This document shows positions 10,647 to 24,513 of a stretch of 64,000 nucleotides of DNA, one piece after another. The DNA is from Selaginella moellendorffii (Eukaryota > Streptophyta > Lycopodiopsida > Selaginellales > Selaginellaceae). The stretch covers positions 540,006 through 604,005 of the forward strand of contig NW_003314291.1 of the NCBI RefSeq assembly GCF_000143415.4, in the 5' to 3' direction. The position numbers and the translations under genes are program-made. Under the pieces are notes generated by a model. It saw nothing but the letters and a program-made list of their open reading frames with translations. It was not told where the DNA came from and searched no databases. Position 1 is the stretch's first letter; every line of letters begins with the position of its first letter.

Positions 10647-12908
10647 TCAACCAAATGATTGATGATATGTGTTTGAAAGAAGAATGTATGATGCCGTGCT
10701 GTCGCGCTTGAGCGCTCGAATCCTCTCTGCCGCTATCGCCGCGAGCTCTGGATCACGACCATGGAGGCTACACGCGCCCAGCAAGCTCGTCCAGGCACCC
10801 ACAAACTTGGGCGCGAAAGGCAAGCACTCCACAAGATCCAGCGCGCGATCCAGATGCCCCGCTCGGCCCAAGCAATCCACCACCGCGCAGTAATGCTCCG
10901 GCGACGCCGTCAGATCGTAGTCCTCGCGCATGGATCGAAAGCAGCACTGGATCTCCTCGATCGAGCCTTGGTAGCTGCAAGCCGCTAGCACGGCCGTGTA
11001 GCAGATCTCGCTGGGGTTCCAGCCCTCCTGCTGGAGCTCGCAGAAGAGATCCAGTGCTGATCGATGCGATCCGGGATTGTGGGCGAGGCCAGTGATTGCC
11101 GCTGTCCACGAGACTAGATTTGGATCTGGCATGGCGCGGAAGATCGCGATTGCGGCGCCAAGATGGCCGAATTGGATGTAGCTCGTGAAGATGGTGTTCC
11201 AGGACACTGCGTTGCTCTCTCGCGCCCTGGAGAGGAGGATCTTTGCCTCGCGCAAATGCCCATTCGAGGCCAATGCTGCGATCATAGCGTTGTAGCTCGC
11301 TGCATTGGGATGGGTGATTTGGGAGAAGATCCGCCACGCCTCTGCGACATCCACGATCCGGGCATACGCATTGATGATTGCTCTGACCGCGCTAGAGTCC
11401 CGATCCTCCGGGCTCAAGCGATCAAACAGCGCCCTGGCTTCCTCGATCCTCCCGGACTGGGCGTAAGCCTCGAGCATGGAGATTGCAGAGTTGGGCGATG
11501 CGAATCGATCAAAGAGAAGCTTGGCTTGCTCGATCCTGCCACCAAACGCGAGCGCTGCGACCATGGCATTGATCGTCACGGCGTTGCGATGGGGCATCCG
11601 ACCAAAGAGGAGCTGCGCCTCATCGAGATCGCCGCTCCTCGCGTAGCCGGAGATGATCGCGTTCCACGCCGCCACATCCCACCGCGGCATGGAATCAAAG
11701 AGCGCTCTCGCCTCGCGCATCTGGCCCCGCATGGCATGGGCGGAGATCATCGACGTCCATGACACCGCGTCTCGATCAGGCATGGAATCAAACACTTTTC
11801 TAGCATCGCCCACTCGATCGCTCGCGAGGTAGGCCGCAAGAAGTGAGTTCCACGCGACCGTGTCGTGAGACTCCATGGAATCAAACACGATCTTTGCGTC
11901 CACGGCCAGTCCCTGCTGCGCATAAGCTCCGATCATCGTGCTCCAGGAGACAGCGTTTCTCTGTGGCATCATGGCGAAGAGAGCTTGCACCTCGTGGATA
12001 TGGCCGCGAGAACCCATTGCTGCGATCATCAGGTTCCATGAAACTGTGTCTCTGAAAGGGATTCTCTGAAACATCACGATTGCATCTTCGATCCTCCCAG
12101 ACTCCGCAATTGCGCCCAGGAGGCTGTTCCACGAGAAGCAGTCCCACTCGGGCATCTCAAAGAAAACAATGGCCACCTTTTCCATTTGCCAATTCTCGGC
12201 ATGTGCCGCAATCATAGAGTTCCAAGCGGCTACAGTTCGTAACGGCATAGAATCAAACAGATCCTTCGCATTTACTAAATCATTTCTTGATGAAAAAACT
12301 GATATCATCGTTGTATACGACGAAACATCTCGCTCTGGCATCTCATTGAAGAGGGCAATGGCTTCCTCCAGATGCCAGTTCTGGGCATAGCACAAAAGCA
12401 TTACGTTCCAGCAGATGACGTCTCTGTGCTCCAGCGCAAGAAACAACTTTTTCGTTTCGTCAACCATTCCGCAATCCGTATACGCAGTGATCATCGTCGT
12501 CCATGACACGAGACTGTAGAAAGGCATCCCATCAAACAATCGCCGCGCCTCCTCCAGATCCCCACCTGCGGCAATTGCTGCAATAGCAACATTCCAGCTG
12601 ACAAGATTCTTCACTGGGTTTTTCTCAAACACCCGCCTGGCCTCGTCAACTCTACCGTTGGTCACAAACGCGCTCATCAGTATGTTCCACGAAAAGGCAT
12701 TGGGCGCGTGGATCGATCGAAAGGCCTTGACCGCGTCGTCCAGTGATCCACACTTCCCATACATTTCCACCGCCAGATTCCCGAGATAGGTGCTGCCGCG
12801 CAGTGGGCTGTCGAGCAATCGAGCATGGGCGTGTTGGGCATTGGCCAGATCCTTGGCAGCGCCACAGCTGCGAAGGAGCTGGGCGAGCTCTTGGACTTGG
12901 ACGCACAT
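10647..12908 (-). CDS. PLS-type pentatricopeptide repeat protein, 753 aa, no DYW domain
   Basis: Single-exon PPR protein, presumably organellar RNA-binding. It opens MCVQVQELAQLLRSCG, then has the usual HARLLDSPL / NLAVEMYGKCGSLDDA block. About 18 consecutive PPR motifs follow, many with the pattern DTVSWN-MIAA-A-GH--EA--LF--MP. The E-like end is present (AWTSLLGACSLHG, AERIRALKRDS, SYILLSNTYHQSFG) and the protein stops there, so E+ and DYW are missing, as in the PPR gene at 7047. No targeting peptide is obvious; the true N-terminus could be longer only if an upstream exon exists. The coding sequence is GC-rich relative to flanking DNA. Its stop is 28 bp from the ATG of the next gene on the same strand. 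Confidence 0.9.
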   Translation of the reverse strand: MCVQVQELAQLLRSCGAAKDLANAQHAHARLLDSPLRGSTYLGNLAVEMYGKCGSLDDAVKAFRSIHAPNAFSWNILMSAFVTNGRVDEARRVFEKNPVKNLVSWNVAIAAIAAGGDLEEARRLFDGMPFYSLVSWTTMITAYTDCGMVDETKKLFLALEHRDVICWNVMLLCYAQNWHLEEAIALFNEMPERDVSSYTTMISVFSSRNDLVNAKDLFDSMPLRTVAAWNSMIAAHAENWQMEKVAIVFFEMPEWDCFSWNSLLGAIAESGRIEDAIVMFQRIPFRDTVSWNLMIAAMGSRGHIHEVQALFAMMPQRNAVSWSTMIGAYAQQGLAVDAKIVFDSMESHDTVAWNSLLAAYLASDRVGDARKVFDSMPDRDAVSWTSMISAHAMRGQMREARALFDSMPRWDVAAWNAIISGYARSGDLDEAQLLFGRMPHRNAVTINAMVAALAFGGRIEQAKLLFDRFASPNSAISMLEAYAQSGRIEEARALFDRLSPEDRDSSAVRAIINAYARIVDVAEAWRIFSQITHPNAASYNAMIAALASNGHLREAKILLSRARESNAVSWNTIFTSYIQFGHLGAAIAIFRAMPDPNLVSWTAAITGLAHNPGSHRSALDLFCELQQEGWNPSEICYTAVLAACSYQGSIEEIQCCFRSMREDYDLTASPEHYCAVVDCLGRAGHLDRALDLVECLPFAPKFVGAWTSLLGACSLHGRDPELAAIAAERIRALKRDSTASYILLSNTYHQSFG

Positions 12909-13210
12909 ACGTCGTCGCCCATCTCTTCATTTTAAAAAGAGAAGCCTTTAGATCGATCCAATGCACGCGTTTTCTTCCAAATAGAATAGTGGGGACCAAA
13001 GAAACGGTCGATCTCCCGAACATGTGTTCTGGCACACAAGCCACGGGAATCTGGACAAAATCGGTCAAAAACAAGGCCCATTTGTTGCAAAGATCTCGTT
13101 TTTATATATATGAACTTTACGTACAACGATCAACTTGCCTTCGACAATGCAATGCACACAAAGATGGAATTTTTCCTGCCTCGATCATCGAGGAAACAAT
13201 CTTGGGTTCT
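12909..13210. other. Intergenic, PPR promoter side and peroxidase 3' side
   Basis: About 300 bp containing the presumed promoter of the minus-strand PPR gene and the 3' UTR of the minus-strand peroxidase. I see no further gene. Confidence 0.4.
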
Positions 13211-14376
13211 TTAGTTCACAGCGCTGCAGACTCTTCGAATCTCGCCGCGCGTGCCCGTGAGCACATCCAAGTTGCCCATATTGGTCATGGACTGCGCGAA
13301 CGCGGCGTTGAAGTTGAGAGTGCCGTTTGCAAGCGCGCGGACGATGTCGTCTGTTCTTTGCTCCACCCGGAGCTGCTGGTCGATGATGAGGATCGCCCGG
13401 TTGGAGACGAGCTGATCGAAGAAGACCTTGTCTACACGGAATGGAGTTCCTTGGTCGAGGAAAACTTCCACCGAGTCTGAGGTGCAAGCGCGCTGGAGCT
13501 GCCTCACCAGCGCCGGATCCATGCTCGGGTCCGCTCGCCCGGTGCCGCGGAAGTTGAAGAGGCGGTGGCGAAAGAAGCCGCAGTGCGTGATTCCGACAGT
13601 GTGAGCGCCTACATTCATTGACAACAAGAAAATGATCATTTTTCCGGGGTTCACGGAGGAGTCCCAAAGTTCTTTCCGTACATACCCAGGAGGAGAACAA
13701 GGTCTTGCGGAGTGAGGCCCTTGTTTGCGAAGGCTTGGATGGCACCGTTGGCATTGCTGTTTGGATCCGGCAAGACGTTTGCGTCGTTCACGATGGAGAT
13801 TCTCCCGTCCCTCCGCCCGGTTGGAACGGGGTAGTCTGGACCTCCAGCCTGCTCGATCGAAACAAAACCACCATGGTGTTCAATCAATCCAAGGAACGCC
13901 TCTAGACTCACCAGGGCGATCGAATCTCTCGTCGCCAATGCCACGATATCGGCACACGAGACAACCCCCCGGCATTGCCTCTCCACCTCGGCCTTGGCGG
14001 CGTCGATAAGATCATACCCCCGGACGCTCCCGTTTGCTCCGTGCTCCTTCTCGGATCGGTTGGTTCTCGTGGAGTTGAGCAACAAAGAAGCATCGCATCC
14101 CTGCCAAGAGGAAATGAAGTATCAGATACTATCCATCGCCAGGAAACTTACTCGGACGAAGCAATCGTGGAAGAAGAGCCGCAGCAGTGCCGCCGTGACC
14201 GTCCTATCCCTACCGAGAAACCTCTGCACCACGCCTCTAACAATGGGTTCTACATTGCGGCACGATCTCGAGTAGAATCCCACTCGCAATCCACTGCTCT
14301 GGCCAATGACCTCCACATTCCCGGCAAACAAAAGAAGAAAAACCATAGCAAGAACAGAGTTTCCTCTACTTCCCAT
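13211..14376 (-). CDS. Class III peroxidase (1 of 3 in a cluster)
   Basis: Secreted haem peroxidase of the plant cell wall, oxidising phenolics such as monolignols with H2O2. Exons 14376-14152, 14100-13912, 13848-13686 and 13608-13211 join to 324 aa. A signal peptide (MGSRGNSVLAMVFLLLFAGN) precedes the mature domain. The distal catalytic site is RLFFHDCFVR, followed by GCDASLLLNSTRTNRSEKE (Ca2+ site). VSCADIVALATRDS and VPTGRRDG are the usual motifs, and the proximal haem His is in AHTVGITHCGFF. The C-terminal half ends MTNMGNLDVLTGTRGEIRRV. All core residues are present and intron phases are the family standard (0, 0, 1). A GAA-rich promoter side and two neighbouring paralogues suggest local duplication. 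Confidence 0.95.
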
Positions 14377-15475
14377 AGCTATGGCTTTCTATATCTCTGT
14401 TCTTTTCCTTCTTTCGTACACTGACTATATGGTGTTCTTCCCAAGTTCCACACTTTATATACTAATGGATCCAAGGTAAGACACAAGGTGATTTAATGTA
14501 GTAGCCATCGTTTTTGCGCGCCAACCCGTCCTATTTTGTCAGGCGCTTTTGAAAGCTTCTAAGGGGGTATATTCTTATCCGCTAGTAGAAATTCTTAGCA
14601 TATTCTAGCTCCCATCCAACGGCTCTGATTGTTTCAAATCTCACGCGCTTTCAAATTATAACTTGGTGTATACTCAAGCCTAAGTTTTTTCAAACGCTAA
14701 AATTCTCCTAGTACTGACTAAGTTTCTTCTCGAAACTTAAAAAACTCCCAAGAAATCTAAGAACTGCATAGTGTCTCTGCTGACCAAGTCGCCTCGTGAT
14801 TTCTTGAACCAAAACAGCATTTATGATCACATTGACCATTTTAAAAATCAAATGGTTTGCCATTGCTTGGCTCAATCCAATCTCCAAATCGCATTTGAAG
14901 CTAAGACAAGTTTCACGCAAGAAAAACTCATATAATACTTCCATCTATCTGGTGAAGGGTTGCATCCAAAGAAGACGTGTGAGCACGTCTGCAATCGCTC
15001 ACAGCTTAGCTCATTTCTCAACTATTACTCTAATGTTTCATCACTTGGTCATCAATGAATAAATAGAAAACAAACTTTATTAACAACATATTAACAACAT
15101 ATATGTATCCATATCATGAACTACTAAACCAAGTCAACTGGTTTTGAGTAGTGTGATGTGGCTCCGGGAAAAGAGGCTTTGACTTTGAGAGATTAGAAGG
15201 CCAATGCTCCATTTTCTTTGATAAATTGTTGTTGTTGGTGTTGGTGGCGTTCTTGTGTGTCAGCCTGGCGAGCACATAGCACATCGCTCCCAAGTTGGGA
15301 GCGTGGAACGCTCGTCACTAGGAAGTTTTGTAAGGACATCGTTTCATCCCTTTAAAGTCTCTGTCCACTTTCCTAGATCCCAAAGTGGTCATCCCACCAC
15401 TTTCTTTTAGGTGAGGTTTCTTGGTCTCTCAGGGTGTTCTTCATTCACAGCTTTTGGGAAGTTCTTGTGTGAATC
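14377..15475. other. Intergenic between divergent peroxidases
   Basis: About 1.1 kb between the starts of two divergently transcribed peroxidases, so it must carry both promoters. A TATA-like TATATACTAAT lies at about 14455, suitably placed upstream of the minus-strand ATG at 14376. No coding exon was found. Confidence 0.4.
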
Positions 15476-16702
<1,227 letters not shown>

Positions 16703-16823
16703 TTGATTTGATTTTGGAATCTTTTTTTAAAAAAGGTTGTAAATAATGTCAAATAAAGGTACAAATGCCAATACTTAAAAAGTTTGACTTGTTTTCTTCT
16801 CTTTATTCTTCTTACTTATTTTT

Positions 16824-18061
<1,238 letters not shown>

Positions 18062-18264
18062 CGGAAACGATTAATCAACTCTTTTGAGTGTTACGTGTGT
18101 GGAGCACGAGTCCTTTTAAATCCATCGCGGTGGAGAAATCTCGTGCTTCATCTAGTCTTAGTCCAACTATTCGCAGTTGACTTTGTCAAGCCCATCAAAC
18201 AAATGGCCCTTGGAATAATGTATCGAAGTATTAGGGCTTCTCCTATTTTAGGGTTTATGTTACC

Positions 18265-19449
18265 TTAGGTTAGATGGAGGAATGCGCATTTCGCCCCATT
18301 GCGGCAATAGCCTTTATCGTAGAATCGGCACGCCACGCCCGGAGGCCTCCACTCGCGCTCGCGATCGCGATCCCGATGGTGGTGGTGGTGATGGCGATTC
18401 TCCTCTCGCTCTCTCTCCCTCTCCCTTCTTGCCCTCTTCCTGGCCGCTTCTTCCCCCTCCTCCTCCTCCTCCCTCGATCGTCGCCTCTGGGGAGATTTCG
18501 AGCCGCGATCGTCACCGATCTTCGCCAGATCTCTAAACAGCACGCGCTCCTGGCTCTGGCCGATCTTCCAGATCTTGAGCTCCTCCGGGAGCCTGGCAAT
18601 CCGGCTGCGCAGCTCGTCTAGCGACCGCGGCCCTTGCAACGCGCCCTTGGCGTCCTGGTACATCCAGGTCTGGATCCCGGCGTTGCCAGCCTCGTCGTAG
18701 TAATCGATGAGCGCGGCGAGGTCGATGGAATCGGTGGCGGGCGCCGCGCCGCGCCTCCACACGCGGATGGCGCCGGTGAGGATGTCCATCGATCGCCACT
18801 TCTTGAGCAAGTGGATGCTGTAGGGGCCCTGCGTCTTCCCGGTGGAGCTCGTGTAATGCCAGAGCTCCTCGTCGATCTTGCCACCCTTTTCTCCTTCCTT
18901 CCTCTCTTGCGGATAATGCGGGCGCTCTGGCCGACGATCTTGGCGGGGATGGAGCGATTCGTGCCGGTGGTGATTCGCGCCATCTCGATCGTCGCGTTGC
19001 TGCTGGAGATTATTTCGCTCGCTGCCTTTGCGGTGGTGGTGGTGATTTTCTCGATCCGATCGCTGTCGATCATCCTCTCGATCGCGCGACCGCGGCTTTC
19101 GATCGACTCCCGCCGTGTCGCCGAACCGGTGCCAGTGCTTTCTTTCCGCCGGATCTTTTCGCTCGATCGCATCGGCTTTTGGTGGCGGCGGCGGCGCTGG
19201 AGAAATCATCGTTGGCGGTGGCCGCGGTGGCGATGGCGGTAGCGGCGGTGGAGCTGGAGAAATCGTCGTTGACGGTGGCGATAGCTGCGGTGGCGGTGAT
19301 GGACGGACAACGATATTCTTCCCAAACAAGCGCAGCGTCGCCATAGCCATTTCTTTCGTTCTCGGGGTGTCTTGGAACCCTAGTGTATTAACCACGTCGC
19401 CGCTATATCTGATTGCGACGCGTGGCGGCACCGAGCTTTTCAAGGCCAT
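18265..19449 (-). CDS. GYF domain + CCCH zinc-finger protein, intronless
   Basis: Single open frame, 394 aa from 19449; the internal ATG at 19350 (MAMATLRLFGKNIVV) gives 361 aa and may be the true start. Order of parts: a Pro-rich stretch; an Arg/Asp/His-rich low-complexity block; a GYF domain with ELWHYTSSTGKTQGPYSI, which binds Pro-rich peptides; a second segment WMYQDAKGALQGPRSLDEL that looks like a degenerate GYF repeat; an RE/RD-rich region (REREREREEN, HRDRDRERE); and at the very end a CCCH finger, CRFYDKGYCRNGAKCAFLH (C-x7-C-x5-C-x3-H). The charged RS/RD-like composition and the finger suggest a nuclear mRNA-processing role, but I know of no specific function. Confidence 0.8.
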   Translation of the reverse strand: MALKSSVPPRVAIRYSGDVVNTLGFQDTPRTKEMAMATLRLFGKNIVVRPSPPPQLSPPSTTISPAPPPLPPSPPRPPPTMISPAPPPPPKADAIERKDPAERKHWHRFGDTAGVDRKPRSRDREDDRQRSDRENHHHHRKGSERNNLQQQRDDRDGANHHRHESLHPRQDRRPERPHYPQERKEGEKGGKIDEELWHYTSSTGKTQGPYSIHLLKKWRSMDILTGAIRVWRRGAAPATDSIDLAALIDYYDEAGNAGIQTWMYQDAKGALQGPRSLDELRSRIARLPEELKIWKIGQSQERVLFRDLAKIGDDRGSKSPQRRRSREEEEEGEEAARKRARREREREREENRHHHHHHRDRDREREWRPPGVACRFYDKGYCRNGAKCAFLHLT

Positions 19450-19569
19450 GCACCTTGCTAAAAATAGCTACGCTAAGAATATACCCCCTAAATTTACACG
19501 GTGCATCCCAGCCGTTGGATACAGATGGAGATCCCGGCCGTTAGATATTGGTTTAATCTGATTTAATCT

Positions 19570-21520
19570 TCAGTTAATAATCTCGCTTAAGAAGGAGTGG
19601 TATGGATCCATGTCACACTGGATCCCAAAATCTGGGACATTCTCGAAGGCTTCCAGGTAGACGCTGAGCCTGTCCTTTGCCACGCTTAATGGGCTGCTTC
19701 CTCCTTTGGTAGTAGCATCTATGACACACAAAAAAAACGCCATTAACAATCTAGAGACCACCACCGTATCGATCGATCGAGACGAGAGGAGCTTCTCGAC
19801 CTCGCGATCTCTCTTCTCAATCGATTGCCTATACAATCGAACGATTCGATATCGGGGAAGGAAGAGGGCTATGGAATATATAGTCTAGCAACGCAGCTCA
19901 AGTACCTGGAATCGTGTTCTTGGTGCTCGAGATGGTCGTGGAAGAGGGAACGTTGTAGCCCTTTGGGAGATCGTCCGGGTGGATTTGATATGGAGCTGGG
20001 GCGCTCAAGCTTCGCGAGAGCTGTGGTGGCGGCACTAGAGCGTTGTCCGAGACCGAGGGGAGCTTGGAGAGGAGAGCGTGGAGGCTGGACATGGATGGGT
20101 GTAAGTGTGGGACGACTCCCGGGGAAGAGTGGCCAGTGTTGAGCGATTTGGAGAGCGGTGGTCGCTCTGGTATCTTGCGGCCGCTGCTACCGGCGATCAT
20201 GGCGGCTTGATCTTCGTTGGTGTCCGAGCAGGACGAGCTCGTTCGTTTGAGACCCACCGATGGAACGATCGTGGTGTGATCTTGCTGTTGCTGTTGCTTG
20301 AGAGTGGTGTTGTTTGGATCCATCGCGAGCGATCGGTGGTCTTGGATGGTGTAAGATCCTGGTGGTGTTCGAGCCCCGAGGCTCATGAGATTGAACCGCT
20401 GCTGCTCGGTGAGGCCGATGAAGGAGTCGTCCAGGACGCCATAGCTGCTGCTGCTCGATCTCATGGCGCTGGATTGGAGCGGGACTCTTGGACGGATTGA
20501 GTGATTTAGCGTGTTTGGATGAGGAGCGAAAACTCCTGGAATGGTTTGGAGGTAAGTGAATTTCCGCTGGAGGAGAATGACCAAGTTGAGATCCTCGAGA
20601 ACCTGCATAGCTCGATCGATCTAAAGCTTCATCGTTTGTGAAAGAAGATTGAAAATTTACCTTGTCTAACGATCCAAGCTGCAAGAGGCCTTCTTGGACT
20701 GCAACAATGGCTATGGTCTGGAAAGAGCCCAAAATATATGAAAAATGCCGCGAAATGGAAGGAAAAATCACCTGAATTCCAGCTTTGAATTGAGCTTCCC
20801 ATGTTCTTGGATGCTGAAACGAAAAAACAGCCAAACTTTTGTAAGGATTATCGCAAGCGTTTTTCTTACTGGGTCTAGCGATCCATGCCATGGCGACACC
20901 AAGCTTGAATCTTGGTCGGCCGGGTCTCTAAAAATCCACTTGTGGCTGCTGTCTGAGGCAACTTTGCCCATCAACCTGTTTGGAAAAACGAAAAAAGAAA
21001 AATAAAACCGCAAGTGATTTTTTTTTTTCCTTGGAAAGAACGTACCCTTCTCCATAGCTGTAAACTTCGTGAGACATTTTGAAGAAGAGCTCGGGCTGCA
21101 GTGGCTCAGCCGAGGCAGCTTCACTGTCTCCTGAAGAAGACTGCTTGAAACTCTTGACACAAGCAGCAAAATCGCAAAATCCATCCTCCCAAGTCAAAAT
21201 CCTAAAAACCAAAGAATGAGGACCCAGACTTGGATCAAACAAGCATAGAATGCCCTCACCAATTTCTCTTGTTGCCTTTTGACCTATCCAAGAATCCAGA
21301 CTCATTGTCCCACCTACATGTATCAATCATACATATATCATGTTAGAACATTCATATGGTAAATTCTGTGTGCTCACTTGGGTGGAGGGTAGTTCCTGGG
21401 AAGAATCCTCCACAAAACAGCATAGACCCATTGAGATTCCGTGCAGATGCTCCTTAGTGTGTGCTGCAACAAGTGGTTCACCACAGGCAATCCATGTTGT
21501 TGCTGCTGTTGTCTATCCAT
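19570..21520 (-). CDS. MYC/MYB N-terminal (bHLH-MYC_N) domain protein
   Basis: Eight exons join in frame to 467 aa: 21520-21378, 21313-21260, 21201-21046, 20975-20870, 20813-20772, 20717-20661, 20602-19906 and 19718-19570. It starts with a Gln run (MDRQQQQQHGLPV). The MYC_N domain follows: LLQHTLRSICTESQWVYAVL, RILPRNYPPPKWD, LTWEDGFCDFAACV, FFKMSHEVYSYGEGLMGKVA, SDSSHKWIF, HPRTWEAQFKAGIQTIAIV and VQEGLLQLGSLDKV. No bHLH region follows, as in the plant proteins annotated as WNK-related or LHW-like MYC_N-only proteins. The long seventh exon is Ser/Pro/Gln-rich and the protein ends VPDFGIQCDMDPYHSFLSEI. A regulatory role is inferred from the domain. Confidence 0.85.
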
Positions 21521-24513
21521 TATAATCAGAAGCTCTCCAAATGCCCACAAATTCTCCTCCTTTCAATTCTTGCTCATTGTTGACAATCTCAGACTCAAGC
21601 AAGAACTGAATGAACCTCTCAATCTCCAGTACATGGAACAAGTATAAGAAAGAAGAGAAGTTATATACAAGAAGAATTCCTGTGGCTACTCTCTAAGAAA
21701 TGCAGGTAGCCCGTATACATATACTCTTATATATGTATATGATCATGATAAAAAAAACACTGCAAGTTTTCCTTTCACTACTTCTGAAGAAGAAAGAATA
21801 TGCTGGAAGAGCAAAGTGACAAAGTTTTCACACACAATCACCCACTCATTGCTGGCTAGCTTTCATCCAGTGGAGAAATGGGACAATGGAAGAAGTTTGA
21901 GGGAGTAGCAATTGATCAAAAAAAGAGTGAAGAAAAATGGGTATCTAACTGGGAAATTGGGGTAGAATCAGCTTGACAATGGACTCCCCCCTACCACCCA
22001 GCACCTTCATATAAAGCTCCCCATCACACATCACCATCACATTGTTCTTTTCTTGCTGTTCCTTCTTCTTGCTTTGAAATTCCTTGTTTTCCATGCCTTT
22101 TAAATATGGTTGCAGAAGTTCATCAGGGTGGAAAAAAGAAAGAAAAGAATAAGTGCACAATAGAATGCAGCTGGCTATGGCTGGGGGATGTGGACTGGAC
22201 CCCTCTTTGGAACTTCTTCTTAGTCTCTGTAAGCTTCTTGAGAAATTTGAGAAGAAAATGTGCTTTTATGTGTTGCTCGATCAGCTGCAATTGTTTCCTG
22301 CCAACACAGTCCTGCTTGCTGCTGCCGCTGCTACTGCTGTTCTGGTCTCAGAAATCATTTTCCATGAAGGGGTTTGAATGGTCATTGGTGACTTTTGCAA
22401 CTCACACCCTGAAGAGAGAAAACTTTTCATTTCCTTCACTCTCCTAAAAAGCATCTCAGCTTGGCTTAGTATAAAATACCAGAAATACAGCTTATAATTA
22501 CAACTTTAGCCACCATACCATGGACAATTATGTGCTGATAATGATAAGATGAGTACAAGAAAAAAAAGGTGGCTGGCACCACCACCATAACTGTCAATGA
22601 GGACCTTCCCTTTCCTTCTGTGGTGCTTTGTACAGTCTTAAGCTAACATCTGTTCAGATAGGAAGAAGTTAAAGGAAAGAACAAAAGGACCACTTGGCTT
22701 GGAGTAAGGCTAGCTAGCCTGCCCAGGAAAATTAAAGGTGGTCAAACCATCCTAATATTGCTATTTGCTATTTCATTTCCCAAGTGATAATTCTACTAAA
22801 GTCCTAATATTGCTATTTGCTATTTCATTTCCCAAGTGATAATTCTACTAAAGTTTATCTTTTTTAAAAAGAAAAAGCTTGCTCTTTGGCATGACTTGGG
22901 GGTTGAGGTATCGTCATCCCATTTCGTAAGCGCTGTTGTGAGGGAATGGTTTTTAGATGCTTTTTGTCGAAAAATTCGAGCATTTTTGTTTGGCAGGTGG
23001 CATTCGCATTTTCAAGTTCTCACTTGGGGCAAAGTATTTCAGCAGACACGGCTACACACTCTCAGACACGGACACGCAGCAGGGGACAACCAAAACGTGG
23101 TATGTTTAAGAAAATGCTAAAAAGAAATAAATTTCTCTTTCCCTTTCTCCAGTACTCAAAATGTTGGTAGGGAGACAGCTTAATCAGTGTAATAAGAATT
23201 TGTCATTTGCGGAAGAAAAAAATAAAAAATAAAAAATAACGAACAGAAGAATTTAAAGCTTCCAAGTTCCGACTTTGTCTTGAGGAATGAATGAGGGAAA
23301 ATAAAAAAAACAAGTCCAAATAATTAAAATAAGATGGGCATGGCATGCTTGTGTTTGAGTTTCCATGTACCAAGAACAGCTTTCATTAAAACAGACCATG
23401 CCGAAGAAGATGCACGCCTCCAAATGGTGTCCTTGAAGCCCTCCTGCAAAGAGGACGGGCCCATGGAAACGCTTTGGGGGCCTTTGCATTATTGTATGGG
23501 ATGCAGTCTCCAAGCCTTGCAAGCTTTTGGTTTTGTTATTTTATTTGAGGAAGGATCGTCTCTCTCTCTCTCTCTCATATACGTATTCTTTGTCTTGAGG
23601 TTTCTTCCTTGAGGATGGATCAACGCAAGCAAATCGAGTCAAGGAGACATGATGCGCAGAGCTGGTGATCGATGCAGATTGTGAAAGAGAGAGGGAGACT
23701 CTTGCAGGGACAACGGCAAGTGGACTATCACGAAGATCTAGGAAACTGGGGCTCATAGATTTTAAATTCTCACTTGTTGGTGCTCAATGACTAGATTCAT
23801 AAGAAATTCCTTTGCAATTCTTTTGCGCTGCTGGTTCCATCACGAGGATGAAAAGTCTCGCCACCTTCTTGTTGCAGTTGTGTAAAAACTTCTACTTTGA
23901 CTTTAGTTGACCGAGAAAGCTCGTTCACTTAAATGGTGAAACTTATCCTTCTATAGCTTCCATGGCGTGTTATACAAAGACGTGAGTTTGTTTGTGGAGT
24001 TTTCCAAAAACCTGATCAAGAAACTCAGCACCTTTGCTTGAGAAACTTTTCCTAATGTTTGAGAAAACTTAGCTCGAGTATGAAAGCTTACACTCCTCTG
24101 GACACAAAACCTCAAGAGGCCGCGGAACAAAGAGAAACGTCTTGCCTGATAAATCTGTCAAGAACATCGAGAGAGCAGGAGCGAGCAGCTCAAATTCAGG
24201 GTCGCATGAATCACGAAGGAAGTAGCTTCCATCCCCTGCAATTCAATCGAAACACAACTTGTCAAGGTTTACAAAGCTTGTCCGGCTCGGCTTTCGATCC
24301 ACGAAGTTCAACCGGTCACAACACCCAAGCCCTGTTTCCTGCCTGGCTGGGACGATAACATCTTCCTCACACCAAGGAGTGTATCTCCTCGCTGTAGCAT
24401 CCACAACATACCTATAACATCCAAAACAAGATAACTGTTTCTGTAAACATGTAACAAAAAGTCGTACCTCTTGTTTCTGTGGCCAAGTTTTGAGCAGATC
24501 TGGTACTCTTCAA
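21521..24513. other. Large gene-poor interval
   Basis: About 3 kb. The first part (to about 22450) should include the 5' leader and promoter of the MYC_N gene; it is AT-rich with several short upstream ATGs. A perfect 52-bp tandem duplication lies at 22750-22853. A (TC)n tract occurs at about 23560. The stretch 24059-24500 has an open frame but no recognisable protein or splice chain. I found no gene. Confidence 0.4.
22750..22853. repeat. Perfect 52-bp tandem duplication
   Basis: Positions 22750-22801 and 22802-22853 are identical end to end, beginning TCCTAATATTGC and ending TTCTACTAAAG. Two copies, no mismatches seen, in noncoding DNA. The lack of divergence suggests a recent event. Confidence 0.95.

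Noticed and set aside
13185-13754. 189-codon minus-strand frame overlapping peroxidase 1
   Set aside because: It is an alternate frame of peroxidase exons 3-4 and their intron; the peroxidase frame has the motifs.
18274-19242. Plus-strand open frames opposite the GYF/CCCH gene
   Set aside because: Shadows of Arg/Asp/Pro-rich coding; hydrophobic-looking translation (for example VVVVMAILLSLS) is an antisense effect.
24059-24358. Possible upstream exon of the UGT gene
   Set aside because: The open frame has no UGT similarity; the ATG at 24514 already gives the standard N-terminus.
24490-24513. Extending the UGT start upstream to 24490
   Set aside because: That codon is TTG; the first ATG in frame is 24514 and matches the family start.
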